In this document: in pieces, positions 34,788-44,117 of the stretch | How positions within the stretch are numbered: position 1 is the stretch's first letter | Layout of the letters: each line of letters starts with the position of its first letter | Source of the DNA: Hinthialibacter sp964556895 | Lineage (GTDB): Bacteria > Hinthialibacterota > Hinthialibacteria > Hinthialibacterales > Hinthialibacteraceae | Reading direction: 5' to 3' | NCBI GenBank assembly: GCA_964556895.1 | Contig: CAZKYC010000006.1 | Location: 26,330-90,329 of the forward strand | Length of the DNA stretch: 64,000 bases | Program-made: the position numbers and the translations under genes | The notes under the pieces: generated by a model | Databases searched by the model: none | What the model was told of the DNA's origin: nothing | What the model saw: only the letters and a program-made list of their open reading frames with translations

Positions 34788-35998
34788 GCGTATATCCTGA
34801 ACGGCTGCAAAACCAAATTGAAGCCTCCGGCCTGGGCCTAGACCAGATTGAAGCCCAGCTCAAAGCGCAGGCGATTGAGACTCCATCGTGGGGATACGCC
34901 GATTCAGGCACGCGCTTTGGCGTGTTTAAACAGCCGTCCGCCGCCAAGACGCTTGAACACAAGCTGCAAGACGCCGCCGCCGTCCATCGCTTTACCGGCA
35001 TCGCTCCATCCATCGCCCTGCATATCCCCTGGGACAAAGTAGACGACTGGAGCGAACTTGGCCAACAGGCTGCGGCCTTAGACATTCGCATCGGCGCCAT
35101 CAATACCAACACCTTTCAAGACCAAGATTACAAACTCGGCAGCATCACCCATGAAGATAGGGCCGTCAGGCAAAAAGCGGTCGAGCACATGCTTGAATGC
35201 GTCGAGATTATGCGAGAGACCGGCTCTGATATTTTAAGCCTCTGGTTTGCCGACGGGACGAACTACCCCGGCCAGGGCCACTTCAGGCGGCGGAAGCAAT
35301 GGATGATTGAATGTTTGCAGGAAGTGTATAACGCAACCGATGACGCCATGCGATGCTTGGTTGAGTATAAGTTATTTGAGCCGGGGTTTTATCATACCGA
35401 CCTGATGGATTGGGGCGTCTCTTACATGGTATGCCAACACTTGGGCGAACGGGCGCAGGTGTTGGTCGATCTTGGCCATCACGCTCACGGCGTCAACATC
35501 GAACATATCGTCGCCGTGTTGATCAGCGAAGGCAAACTGGGCGGGTTCCATTTTAATAATCGAAAATGCGCGGACGACGATTTGACCGTAGGCTCTATCA
35601 ATCCATATGAGCTCTTCTTAATTTATAACGAACTGGTCGACGCAGAACTCGACCCAAACATCAACACCAACATCGCCTACATGATTGATCAGAGCCATAA
35701 CCTGAAGCCCAAAGTCGAAGCGATGATTCAATCGGTGGTGAACTGTCAGAAAGCCTACGCCAAAGCGCTTCTCGTTGACCGCCGTGCATTGCGCGTCGCT
35801 CAGCAAGAAGGCGATCTTGTCAAAGCAGAGCAAACCCTGACAGTCGCTTATGAAACCGATGTGGAGCCTCTCTTACAACACGTTCGAGCCAAGACAGGCG
35901 TTCAATCAGACCCAATCCAAGCATTTCGCGACAGTGGATATCAACAACAAATCGAAACGGACCGCTCGAACATGACGGCGGCGGCGACGTTAGGCTGA
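34784..35998 (+). CDS. rhaI: L-rhamnose isomerase-type sugar isomerase
   Basis: A metal-dependent xylose-isomerase-fold enzyme of 404 residues, of the Pseudomonas stutzeri L-rhamnose isomerase type, distinct from enterobacterial RhaA. Barrel signatures: 'SIALHIPWDKVDDW', 'SLWFADGTNYPGQGHFRRRK', 'VEYKLFEPGFYHTDLMDWG', 'VLVDLGHHAHGVNIEHIVA', 'FHFNNRKCADDDLTVGS'; the Glu, Asp and His residues in these bind two Mn. Relatives also act on D-allose and other rare sugars. No rhamnulose kinase or aldolase lies nearby. Its end overlaps the convergent kinase gene by 9 bases. Confidence 0.9.
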   Translation: MSVYPERLQNQIEASGLGLDQIEAQLKAQAIETPSWGYADSGTRFGVFKQPSAAKTLEHKLQDAAAVHRFTGIAPSIALHIPWDKVDDWSELGQQAAALDIRIGAINTNTFQDQDYKLGSITHEDRAVRQKAVEHMLECVEIMRETGSDILSLWFADGTNYPGQGHFRRRKQWMIECLQEVYNATDDAMRCLVEYKLFEPGFYHTDLMDWGVSYMVCQHLGERAQVLVDLGHHAHGVNIEHIVAVLISEGKLGGFHFNNRKCADDDLTVGSINPYELFLIYNELVDAELDPNINTNIAYMIDQSHNLKPKVEAMIQSVVNCQKAYAKALLVDRRALRVAQQEGDLVKAEQTLTVAYETDVEPLLQHVRAKTGVQSDPIQAFRDSGYQQQIETDRSNMTAAATLG

Positions 35999-38900
35999 TG
36001 ACCGATCAAGCAGTGTGCGAATTTTCTTCAATAATACGTCTGGCGTAAACGGCTTCTGTAAGAAATTGAGGCCTGTATCTAATACTCCGTGTTGAACAAT
36101 CGAATTTTCGGTATAGCCCGAAATAAACAATACCTTCAAGTTTTCCTGGATCTGTTGCATTTGTTTGGCCAGTTCACGCCCGCTCATTCCCGGCATGACC
36201 ACATCCGTGACTACCAAATCAATTGGGCCAAGGTGTTGCTGTTTTTTTTCGAGAGCGTCGGCCCCGTTCGCCGCAACAATCACAGAATAGTGAGTGCGCT
36301 GTAATGACATTACGATCAAATCCCGTACGATTTCATCATCTTCGACGACCAAGATAGTTTCCGTTCCTTCTAGGGTTTCTTTCTTGTGGGATTCATTCAC
36401 GATGGGCTCGACATCGCCTTCGGCTTTGGGCAAATAGATTTTCACCGTCGTACCCTGCCCGACTTCACTGTAGACCCAAATATTTCCACCGCTTTGTTTG
36501 ACGATTCCATACACGGTTGATAAACCGAGACCCGTCCCCTTGTCTTTGTCTTTGGTGGTAAAAAACGGCTCAAAGATGTTATTAAGCGTCTCTGAGTCCA
36601 TTCCACACCCGGTGTCGCTAACCGCAAGCATGACATGCCGGCCTGGCTTGGCGCCTTGGTGGTGTGAAACATATTCATGAGTGAAGTCGACATTCTGGGT
36701 TTCTAATATAAGCGACCCGCCCCTGATCATTGCATCTCTGGCGTTAATGGCGAGGTTGACGATTACTTGCTGAAGTTGGCCCGGGTCGGCGACCACTGGC
36801 GCTAACCCTTCGGCTGGAACGGTCACCAATTGAATATCTTCTCCAATCAACCGCTGCAGCATGTCATTCATGTCAATAAGCAGTTCGTTAAGGTTCAATA
36901 CAATCGGTTGAAGGACTTGCTTTCGGCTGAATGCCAAAAGTTGTCGCGTCAAGAGTTCAGCGCGGTCGCCGGCTTTTTTGATTTCCATAATCTGGCGGCG
37001 AACTGGCTGGTTTTCATCCAAGTCGCTCAGCGCCATATCGCTATACCCCAAGATCGCAACCAACAGATTGTTGAAATCATGCGCGATCCCCCCCGCCAGG
37101 CGGCCGATTGACTCAATCCGCTGCGACTGCCTCAATTGTTCTTCTAATTTTTCATTTTCTTCTTTGGCGGTGACTTCATCGGTAACATCAACAACAATAT
37201 AGATCGCGAGTTGTTGCGTCCATAAAAAGAGACACGAAAAATTGACAATTTTTTGTTGACCATCACTGGTTGTGATATTCAGCCCTTTCCAGTTGATTTG
37301 TTCTGATTCTCGGTTTTCTAAATCAGCGGTAATTTGGTTTTGTACGGTTGCGCGATAGTCAGGGTCAGGAAAAACGCTCTTGTAGAACAATTCTCGATTG
37401 CGAAGCGTCGCTTCTGGCCAAGCAAATATTTCAATGTACTCTTCATTGAGATAAACCGCCACATCGGTTTGAATGTCGACAACAAACACCCCGATTGGCA
37501 GCTGGTTTAACACTGATTCAATAAATTCATTGCGTTTTGCTAATTCGTCTTCATAGCGTTTTCGCTCGGTGATTTCTAAGTGAGTGCCGCTGGCGCGAAG
37601 AGGCCGCCCGGTGTGGTCCGTCTCAACAATTTGACCGCGATCTAAAATCCAACGCCAATCGCCGTTTTTGGTGCACATTCGGTATTCGGCCTGATAGGAA
37701 CTGAACAATCCGCGCAAGTGGGCCGACCAAGCGCGCACCACACGCCTTCGGTCGTCGGGGTGAATAATGCGCCGCCAGGTTCGAATGGTTGACGGCAGTT
37801 CGTTTGCTGAATATCCCATCAAGTTGGCCCAGCGTTCATTAATATAAACCAGGCCTGTATTAAAGTTATAATCCCAGATACCCAAATTGGCCCCTTGAAG
37901 GGCCAGTTCAAGCCTCTCTTGGCTAGTCTTTAAGGCCATTTCGGCCAATTTTCGTTTGGTTATGTCTCGCCCGACCGACTGATATTCAGTCACCTTGCCT
38001 TCACTGTCAAAAAGCGCATGGTCAGTCCAACTCAACCAACAGATTGAGCCATCAGGGCGAAAGGCCCGGTGTTCATCAACCTTTGACGGTTCGTCTAAAG
38101 TTAACGAATTGATTTTTTGGATGACGCCTTCTCGGTCTGATTCAGGAGTAAATTTTAATAAATTGAACCCAATGAGTTCATTTCGGTTGCGGTCAAAAAA
38201 CCGGCAGTATGCATCGTTGGCATAGACAATTGTGAAGTCTGGCTTCCAGCGGACAATAAACTCAACCTGGTCTTCGACGATCGTGCGGTATCGCGCTTCA
38301 CTCTCTCTCAGGGCTTTTTCGGTTTTCTTTCGTTCTGTTATGTCTTGTAAGATGCCGGTGGAACCAATGACGTTTCCATTTGAATCACGAACTTGCACCG
38401 CCGCATTCATCAGCCATTTGTCTTCGCCGGTTTTTGTCAGGATACGAAAGTCAGCGCGCCAGCTTCTGCCCTCTTGGCTTCGCGCCCGTTCGACCGCTTC
38501 GTCAAGCGTCATCCCCGCCAATGGGCCAAGCAAAATAATTTCTTGAACGCGCGACTGCCACAGCGACGGCGTGAATTCATCGGGGTAATACCCGATCAAT
38601 TTCGTAATTTGTTCACCAACAAAATCATAGGTATTGGTAATGTAGTTCATGTAATAGGGGACCGCGTCCCCCATTTCGATCGCGTCTCTATAGTAAACCT
38701 CTTGTTGCGCGGCGTCGCTCGATTGAATCGATTTTGGCGTAACGTCATATCCGACGCCCCATTCACGCCATCCAGGTACATTGAACACATCGGTCATTCG
38801 CCGCCAGGCAATCTCTCTTTCAATCCCGTTCTTACTTTTGAATTGCCATTTTGAGAGATGAATCAGCTGATTGACGTTATCAACTCGCGCTTGTTGTTCA

Positions 38901-39367
38901 TGGTTTAGTTTTGAAAAAAGATCGTCCCATCCGTTGGGCAATTCATTTGACGAATATCCGGTGATCCGTTCGCATTCAGATGACCAGGCGGTAATGGTTC
39001 CTTTTTGGTCAAATGCGGCGACCATTATGGGCAGGCTGGTTAATTGTTCGCTTAGTTGGTTTTGGCTCGAAGCGCCTTGGTTGGCGAGTTGAGTGGTTTT
39101 TTGTTTTTCTTTGAGCAAAAGAATCAGCAAGGCCAACGAAGTCGCGGCAAACAACACCACCACAACAAATATAACTGCTCGCTGAACGGCTGTATGGCTA
39201 ACGGGCTCAGATAAATCTTGATCGGGGCCACTCGCGGCTTGAATGGCTTGGATAGATGTTTGAGGCCCTTGTCTATCGTCGATTTGGACTGAAACCCCTG
39301 GTTCAATCAAGACGGCATGAAACAGTAGAACCCAAAAAGGCAATTTCACAAAATATCGGCAACTCAT
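35990..39367 (-). CDS. Multi-PAS hybrid sensor histidine kinase
   Basis: A 1125-residue membrane sensor. A signal-like N-terminus and one membrane helix (about 66-88) precede five successive PAS/PAC domains (about 105-740; repeated 'GYSSNELP', 'GYYPDEF', 'ITERKKTEKAL' PAC ends). Then HisKA with 'GGIAHDFNNLLVAILGY' (phospho-His), HATPase with 'VNLAINARDAM' and 'GTGLGLSTVYGIV', and a C-terminal receiver 'LVVEDDEIVRDLI ... VTDVVMPGMSG'. The 'IAHDFNN' H-box is that of hybrid kinases that often feed sigma-54 activators or phosphorelays. No cognate regulator adjoins it. Confidence 0.93.
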   Translation of the reverse strand: MSCRYFVKLPFWVLLFHAVLIEPGVSVQIDDRQGPQTSIQAIQAASGPDQDLSEPVSHTAVQRAVIFVVVVLFAATSLALLILLLKEKQKTTQLANQGASSQNQLSEQLTSLPIMVAAFDQKGTITAWSSECERITGYSSNELPNGWDDLFSKLNHEQQARVDNVNQLIHLSKWQFKSKNGIEREIAWRRMTDVFNVPGWREWGVGYDVTPKSIQSSDAAQQEVYYRDAIEMGDAVPYYMNYITNTYDFVGEQITKLIGYYPDEFTPSLWQSRVQEIILLGPLAGMTLDEAVERARSQEGRSWRADFRILTKTGEDKWLMNAAVQVRDSNGNVIGSTGILQDITERKKTEKALRESEARYRTIVEDQVEFIVRWKPDFTIVYANDAYCRFFDRNRNELIGFNLLKFTPESDREGVIQKINSLTLDEPSKVDEHRAFRPDGSICWLSWTDHALFDSEGKVTEYQSVGRDITKRKLAEMALKTSQERLELALQGANLGIWDYNFNTGLVYINERWANLMGYSANELPSTIRTWRRIIHPDDRRRVVRAWSAHLRGLFSSYQAEYRMCTKNGDWRWILDRGQIVETDHTGRPLRASGTHLEITERKRYEDELAKRNEFIESVLNQLPIGVFVVDIQTDVAVYLNEEYIEIFAWPEATLRNRELFYKSVFPDPDYRATVQNQITADLENRESEQINWKGLNITTSDGQQKIVNFSCLFLWTQQLAIYIVVDVTDEVTAKEENEKLEEQLRQSQRIESIGRLAGGIAHDFNNLLVAILGYSDMALSDLDENQPVRRQIMEIKKAGDRAELLTRQLLAFSRKQVLQPIVLNLNELLIDMNDMLQRLIGEDIQLVTVPAEGLAPVVADPGQLQQVIVNLAINARDAMIRGGSLILETQNVDFTHEYVSHHQGAKPGRHVMLAVSDTGCGMDSETLNNIFEPFFTTKDKDKGTGLGLSTVYGIVKQSGGNIWVYSEVGQGTTVKIYLPKAEGDVEPIVNESHKKETLEGTETILVVEDDEIVRDLIVMSLQRTHYSVIVAANGADALEKKQQHLGPIDLVVTDVVMPGMSGRELAKQMQQIQENLKVLFISGYTENSIVQHGVLDTGLNFLQKPFTPDVLLKKIRTLLDRSSA

Positions 39368-39542
39368 TGATTCAACCTAACCAGACAAAATGATCTCTAG
39401 GTTTCCAGGCATTGCAATTCAATTCTAACAAATTCACGCATTCTTATTCTGTTTGTAATACGGCGGAAAATGAATCAATCATTGATAAAAAAGATTCTAC
39501 CATCGAATAATGGTTGTTGGCAACTTATATTGAACAGCAGGC

Positions 39543-41174
39543 TTATTGGGTTGCCTCTTCTGTGGGCTGTTGGTCTTCAGCGTCGCCATCGCCTTCATCT
39601 TTGGTTGATGATGACGCCCGCAAGAGTGGATTGTCTTCAATGGAAAGCAATACGGTCGAGAAAAATTCTTTTCTGGCGTTTTTGCCCTTTTCGCTTTCAT
39701 CATCAAAATCAAGTGAGTCTGGCGGCTTGCAATGAATTCGAAGATACCACCGAAACTTTCCTTTATCGAGATGGGCGGTTTCTTTAATCGTGAATTCATC
39801 GATTCCCACGTCAACTAAGTAGCCGTATCTGTCGCCATTTTCTTCATCAATGTTGCGCTCAAACAAACTAAACTCAATCTGTTTTTCGAATAATTCAACA
39901 ATATAATCTTTGCGAAAATGTGTTTCGGTATTTTTGTCAGAATGCCGCTCCAGGTCGGTGCGCCCTTCCATCTTTTTCCAATACTGGCGGGCTTCTTGTA
40001 TATCGTCGCCTTTCACCAACAGATGGCTTGGCGGCATGTACCCCCGCCCCATCACTGAAGACACTGCGCTGAAAAATTCGACCAGATGGGCCAGATATTG
40101 TTGACAGACATAATGGCGCGCATTGGCATGGTCACCATAAAAAATCACACGCTTGGGGAACTGGTCTAACGAAACGCGAAGCGACTCATATCGCGGGCCA
40201 ATCTTGCCCAAGACCTTTGAGCGAAACACGGGCGAGATTTCGTTGCGCAACAAAAATTCCCTAATTTTCCTGTGGTCTGTCCGGTTAAACGAGATCCTGT
40301 CAGTAAACTGCCAACTATAGAAATAGGAGACCAGGGCTTCTATTTGTTGGACATCGAACTTAATCCCGCTTTTATAAATCTCTGTTTCCATCTTATTAGT
40401 AAAATCAGCGGCGCCCTGCAGGTCTTCCATCGCTTCTTTGAGGATTGTATTCAGGGCGCGGTTTTTGATTGTCTGCATCGATTTTTTAACATCGCCCCGA
40501 CCCGCTGGGGAATACTTTTTAAACTCATCACGACAGGCGAACACCCAGTGCCGCCACCCTTCAAACCCTTGAAGGGTGTATAAGACTTCGCCTTGCTCGT
40601 TTTTCACCGGAAAACCGTTTGAATTGGCCGCTAGAACAGTTTTGCCAACATTGGTCATCAATTGACGGAAGCGAAAGAGGCCATATTGGCCCAGCGGGTT
40701 GCCTGGGTTCACTTTCACCCCAAACTCAACCAACACTTTTCGCGCCTGACTGTCAGAGGTGTTCACAATTTCTGACAGCATTTTTTTAATGATGATTGTG
40801 GCGCAATTGGCCATGCGTCCACGGCGGTCGAGAATATTTTTTATTTGAGTGCGGATGGCGTTTTCATCAACTTTTTCGCCAGCGGCGTGGCGGTTGCAAA
40901 CATCTTCAAAATAACGGAGGTCGTCAACGCCTAGCCAAACGCCCTGTTTTTCGAAGGCCTGTTTGACGATTCGCTCGCCCCATACGCGGTCATTGACGCT
41001 TTTTCTCCATCCCCACTTATAGAACGGAGACTCTTGTTCTTTTGACCATGACGTGGCCAGGCCCAGGTCTACTTGGATGCCTTGCGACAGATTTTTTCCT
41101 CCGACGGACCGCACGAAGAGAAAAAAAACTAAACCGAATAGAATAAGCCCGGCAATGGGCGCAATTAGATACAA
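39543..41174 (-). CDS. 543-residue membrane-anchored protein of unknown function
   Basis: No family recognised. One N-terminal membrane helix (residues 2-22) is followed by a large soluble domain with helical character, several Trp ('FYKWGWRKSVNDRVWGE', 'FEGWRHWVFACRDEF') and charged patches. The last 45 residues are low-complexity and acidic ('DEGDGDAEDQQPTEEATQ'). It starts with TTG, preceded by AAGGA at good spacing. It stands alone, upstream of the hybrid kinase gene on the same strand with 175 bases between. Either could be part of the same transcript. Confidence 0.75.
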   Translation of the reverse strand: MYLIAPIAGLILFGLVFFLFVRSVGGKNLSQGIQVDLGLATSWSKEQESPFYKWGWRKSVNDRVWGERIVKQAFEKQGVWLGVDDLRYFEDVCNRHAAGEKVDENAIRTQIKNILDRRGRMANCATIIIKKMLSEIVNTSDSQARKVLVEFGVKVNPGNPLGQYGLFRFRQLMTNVGKTVLAANSNGFPVKNEQGEVLYTLQGFEGWRHWVFACRDEFKKYSPAGRGDVKKSMQTIKNRALNTILKEAMEDLQGAADFTNKMETEIYKSGIKFDVQQIEALVSYFYSWQFTDRISFNRTDHRKIREFLLRNEISPVFRSKVLGKIGPRYESLRVSLDQFPKRVIFYGDHANARHYVCQQYLAHLVEFFSAVSSVMGRGYMPPSHLLVKGDDIQEARQYWKKMEGRTDLERHSDKNTETHFRKDYIVELFEKQIEFSLFERNIDEENGDRYGYLVDVGIDEFTIKETAHLDKGKFRWYLRIHCKPPDSLDFDDESEKGKNARKEFFSTVLLSIEDNPLLRASSSTKDEGDGDAEDQQPTEEATQ

Positions 41175-41283
41175 GGCGAAATCCTTGCCACTTGGAGGCT
41201 TTGAATTCTAATTCTTCTAAAACGTGTGATGGAAGTTTAAACCACAGCCATATTCTTGCTCATATTTACCCAAAGAAAAGAGC

Positions 41284-41316
41284 AAAAAGCCGGCTTAATC
41301 AATTTTTCAACCGGCT
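41284..41316 (-). terminator. Rho-independent terminator of the Wsp-Gfo transcript
   Basis: On the minus strand AGCCGG (41316-41311) pairs with CCGGCT (41293-41288) and is followed by TTTT. It lies 230 bases after the Gfo/Idh stop, the first strong stop signal downstream of the leftward operon. Confidence 0.6.
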
Positions 41317-41395
41317 AAAAAATCATCCGAATGTTTATTTGTCTAATCAACGATCTATAAGCCATCTCAAAAATACGATCGAATGGCAGCAGGGG

Positions 41396-41471
41396 GGCGT
41401 GTGTATAGCTCTGCTCGCTTTAGTGCTGCTCTGCTGTAAAGCACAGGCGTTCACAGAGTTACACCCACGCC
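41396..41471 (-). repeat. 76-bp imperfect palindrome, copy 2
   Basis: Terminal arms GGCGTGTGTATAGCTCTG and CAGAGTTACACCCACGCC pair with three mismatches over 18 bp. Read on the minus strand it aligns to copy 1 (31151-31226) at 59 of 76 positions without gaps. Several differences fall in the loop or interior; the outer stem is retained. Confidence 0.8.
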
Positions 41472-41545
41472 TTAGTTGGTTTTTCAAAATTTGGTAAGTT
41501 GAAACCTTATTGAAAAGCAATCAGTATTTTTGTGATGGCGTCTAA

Positions 41546-42904
41546 TCAACCTAGCGTCCATGGCTTGCGATATTCGTAATGCAATAAATCATTGGCTTCG
41601 GGATTGTTCAGGATAACTTCGTTGGCTTCATCCCAGTTGATTCTTGATTTGGCGGCCCAGGCGATGTTCGCCAGATGTGAGAATGTAGTTGAACGGTGGC
41701 CAACTTCGATATCGCAGTTACATGTTTCCCGGCTTTTCACACAATCTAAGAAGTTTCGTATGTGTTGCTCAGTGAGGTTGCCGTCGGTTGCTTTGACTTC
41801 ATCCTCTTTGGCCACGTCTGGGTCTTCCTGGAACTGGCCTGGTTTGGACGGGAAAATCTTGTAACTCGATTCATTCGCGTAAAAGTTGGCCTTTGTGCCG
41901 CGCAGCTCAATTTCACCGTACTCAAGCGCCGAACCGCCGCTGGCTTCGTATTGGCCAAACACCATCAACATCCCCGATGGCAGCTCGTGTATGACTTCAA
42001 GAGTGTCGGGCACTGTGCGGTCGTCATCAATAGCGAATCTGCCGCCGTGAGCGGATATTGACACTGGCGCCGTCTCATCGACCATCCAGCGAATTGCGTC
42101 AAAGTAGTGGACACCCCAGTTGGCGACCTGAGACGAGTAATTCTGCCACCATCGAAATTTATAAAGCGGCAGGTTGTTTTGATAGGCGCGCACGGGGCGC
42201 GGCCCTAGCCACAAGTCCCAATCTAGCCCTTTGGGAGGCGCTGACGGCTTTGATTCGCCGATTCCGAAGGGGTACATATTGCTGATTCGGTAGGCGCGCG
42301 CGACTGTGATCTTTCCGATTTCGCCTTGCTGGAGGCGTTTATGCGCGGCATGATACAGGTTTGATGATCTTCGGTGCAACCCTACTTGAGTCACCCGTTT
42401 GGTGCGGCGGGCGGCTTCAACCATCTTGCGGCCTTCGACTACGGTTACGGATAGCGGCTTCTCCACATAGACATCCTTGCCTGATTCACAGGCCTGAATC
42501 ATCTGTATGGCGTGCCAGTGGTCGGGCGAGGCGATGACGACCGCGTCAATATCTTTTTGTTCAAGAACACGGCGAAAGTCGGCGTAACGGGCCGGGTCAG
42601 GGTCAAAGGTCTCGCCCATCATCGGGACGCGCCCCCCTAAACCATTGAGCAGCTCGTTATCAATTAAGCTCCGGTCTCGAAGCCGATACGCCTCAAAGAC
42701 ATCACAAAGTGCGGCGATTTCAACGTCTGGCTGTTTCATAAAGCCATGCAGCAGTTGAGTGCCGCGATTACCAACGCCAATCAAGCCGACGCGGATTTTA
42801 TCGTTGGCGCCAATAGACTTTTGAACGGCTGGCGCCGCAACGGCTGCGGTTGCAGCCGTTTGTTTTAAGAAAGAGCGCCGGTTCGGCTGGTTTTTATTCC
42901 TCAT
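41546..42904 (-). CDS. Tat-exported Gfo/Idh/MocA oxidoreductase
   Basis: A 452-residue probable sugar dehydrogenase. Tat signal 'NRRSFLKQTAATAAVAAPAV', Rossmann 'KIRVGLIGVGNRGTQLLHGF', 'VVIASPDHWHAIQMIQACES' and the catalytic 'VYVEKPLSVT'. The later 'NWGVHYFDAIRWM' matches the large exported Gfo/Idh group abundant in Planctomycetota and related phyla. GGAGG precedes the ATG at 42904, 28 bases after the receiver-phosphatase gene, so it may be read from the Wsp-type operon though no functional tie is evident. Confidence 0.92.
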   Translation of the reverse strand: MRNKNQPNRRSFLKQTAATAAVAAPAVQKSIGANDKIRVGLIGVGNRGTQLLHGFMKQPDVEIAALCDVFEAYRLRDRSLIDNELLNGLGGRVPMMGETFDPDPARYADFRRVLEQKDIDAVVIASPDHWHAIQMIQACESGKDVYVEKPLSVTVVEGRKMVEAARRTKRVTQVGLHRRSSNLYHAAHKRLQQGEIGKITVARAYRISNMYPFGIGESKPSAPPKGLDWDLWLGPRPVRAYQNNLPLYKFRWWQNYSSQVANWGVHYFDAIRWMVDETAPVSISAHGGRFAIDDDRTVPDTLEVIHELPSGMLMVFGQYEASGGSALEYGEIELRGTKANFYANESSYKIFPSKPGQFQEDPDVAKEDEVKATDGNLTEQHIRNFLDCVKSRETCNCDIEVGHRSTTFSHLANIAWAAKSRINWDEANEVILNNPEANDLLHYEYRKPWTLG

Positions 42905-42932
42905 GGTTGTCCTCCACTGCGCGCCAAACGAG

Positions 42933-44117
42933 TTAATTGTCTGCAAAGACAAACTCTACCATAGAATAATCATCATCAAAATAATCGAGGCCGCGTATCG
43001 CCACAATTTTATTCTGGATTGCTTCGAGACCGCTTTTTCCCGGCGCGACCGACTGGTCGACGATTTCAACAAAATCAGAAAAACTCATCATCGTTCCATT
43101 GGGTTTAAACACTTCATACACGCCGTCACTGAATAAGAGCAATCTTGAACCAGGCTCAACGGTTTTCTGGTTGGTCTCAAATTCTGAGCGGGCCAGAGCG
43201 CCAACGATCACTCCGGTAGACTCCAAGCGGTCGGCGGCTTGGGTGGATGGGCTATACAACAAGGCGGGCGGGTGGCCCCCACTCGCATACAGCAATTGCC
43301 GGGTCGATTTGTCATAGACCCCATACCATATGGTGAAGATCAAGCCATTCTGTTGGTCCATCTGAAACGTCTGGTTTAGCGCGCCTAATACTTCACCGGG
43401 GTGATGAAAATCCACATTGGGCAGCGTGCCTGAACGCAACGCATTCATAATTGACACTGACAACAGCGCAGCGCTAACGCCGTGACCGACCACGTCTAAT
43501 AAATAGATCGCAAAATGGTCGTCATCGATCCAATGGTAGCCAAACGCGTCTCCTCCCAACTGAGTTGATGGAATAAACCGCCAGTTCGCTTGGATCAAAC
43601 CGTCTTCAAGCGGCGAAGGGAGAAGTGATGTCACATAGCCAGCGGCGTCAGACAATTCTTCTTCTAATTTTTGATAGGCCTCGTTGCGCTGAAGCATGTG
43701 AATGTAAGCGTTTGAGTGAGAGCGAATTCGGGCGATCAGTTCAATTTTATCGGGCAATTTGACCAGATAATCGTTGGCGCCATAGCCAAACGCCTCGGCC
43801 TTCACTTTGGGCTCTTCTTTTGTTGAAAGCACGATAACAGGAACATCTTGGGTTGAGACATTGGCCCGGTAAAATTTCAACAGGGTTAAGCCGTCAATGT
43901 CAGGCATGACCAAATCTTGTAAGATCACGGTCGGCGAAATGGTCTCCGCGGTTGGGATCGCTTCAGACGGGTTTGAACAATAATGAAATTGAATCTTCTT
44001 TTCGCCTTCTAACATACGGCGGACCGCCTCGCCTACCATTGGCTGGTCATCCACCAACAGGACAGTGATCGGGTGGTCTTCAAGTAACGCCGAATGGCGG
44101 TCTTTAGTATGGCTCAT
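42933..44117 (-). CDS. Response regulator with PP2C/SpoIIE serine phosphatase (WspR position)
   Basis: A 394-residue output protein. The receiver (15-140) has D23/D24, phospho-acceptor D68 in 'ILQDLVMPDIDG' and K120 in 'ANDYLVKLPD'; its sequence, including 'VLLVDDQPMVGEAVRRML' and 'VIVLSTKEEPKVK', closely recalls the WspR receiver. A coiled linker (140-160) joins a PP2C domain with metal Asp D190 ('LGGDAFG') and D208 ('LLDVVGHG'). WspR instead has a GGDEF domain. The fusion should dephosphorylate a protein Ser/Thr, probably a STAS anti-anti-sigma factor, when the pathway is on. Its start overlaps the cheB stop as ATGA. Confidence 0.92.
   Translation of the reverse strand: MSHTKDRHSALLEDHPITVLLVDDQPMVGEAVRRMLEGEKKIQFHYCSNPSEAIPTAETISPTVILQDLVMPDIDGLTLLKFYRANVSTQDVPVIVLSTKEEPKVKAEAFGYGANDYLVKLPDKIELIARIRSHSNAYIHMLQRNEAYQKLEEELSDAAGYVTSLLPSPLEDGLIQANWRFIPSTQLGGDAFGYHWIDDDHFAIYLLDVVGHGVSAALLSVSIMNALRSGTLPNVDFHHPGEVLGALNQTFQMDQQNGLIFTIWYGVYDKSTRQLLYASGGHPPALLYSPSTQAADRLESTGVIVGALARSEFETNQKTVEPGSRLLLFSDGVYEVFKPNGTMMSFSDFVEIVDQSVAPGKSGLEAIQNKIVAIRGLDYFDDDYSMVEFVFADN

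Larger units (their letters stand above)
41175..41545. other. Gene-free interval with terminator and palindrome
   Basis: Between the 543-residue gene's start and the end of the Gfo/Idh gene, both on the minus strand. It has a terminator (41284-41316), a diverged match to the tail repeat around CGGATGA (minus strand 41329-41323) and palindrome copy 2. Confidence 0.55.
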
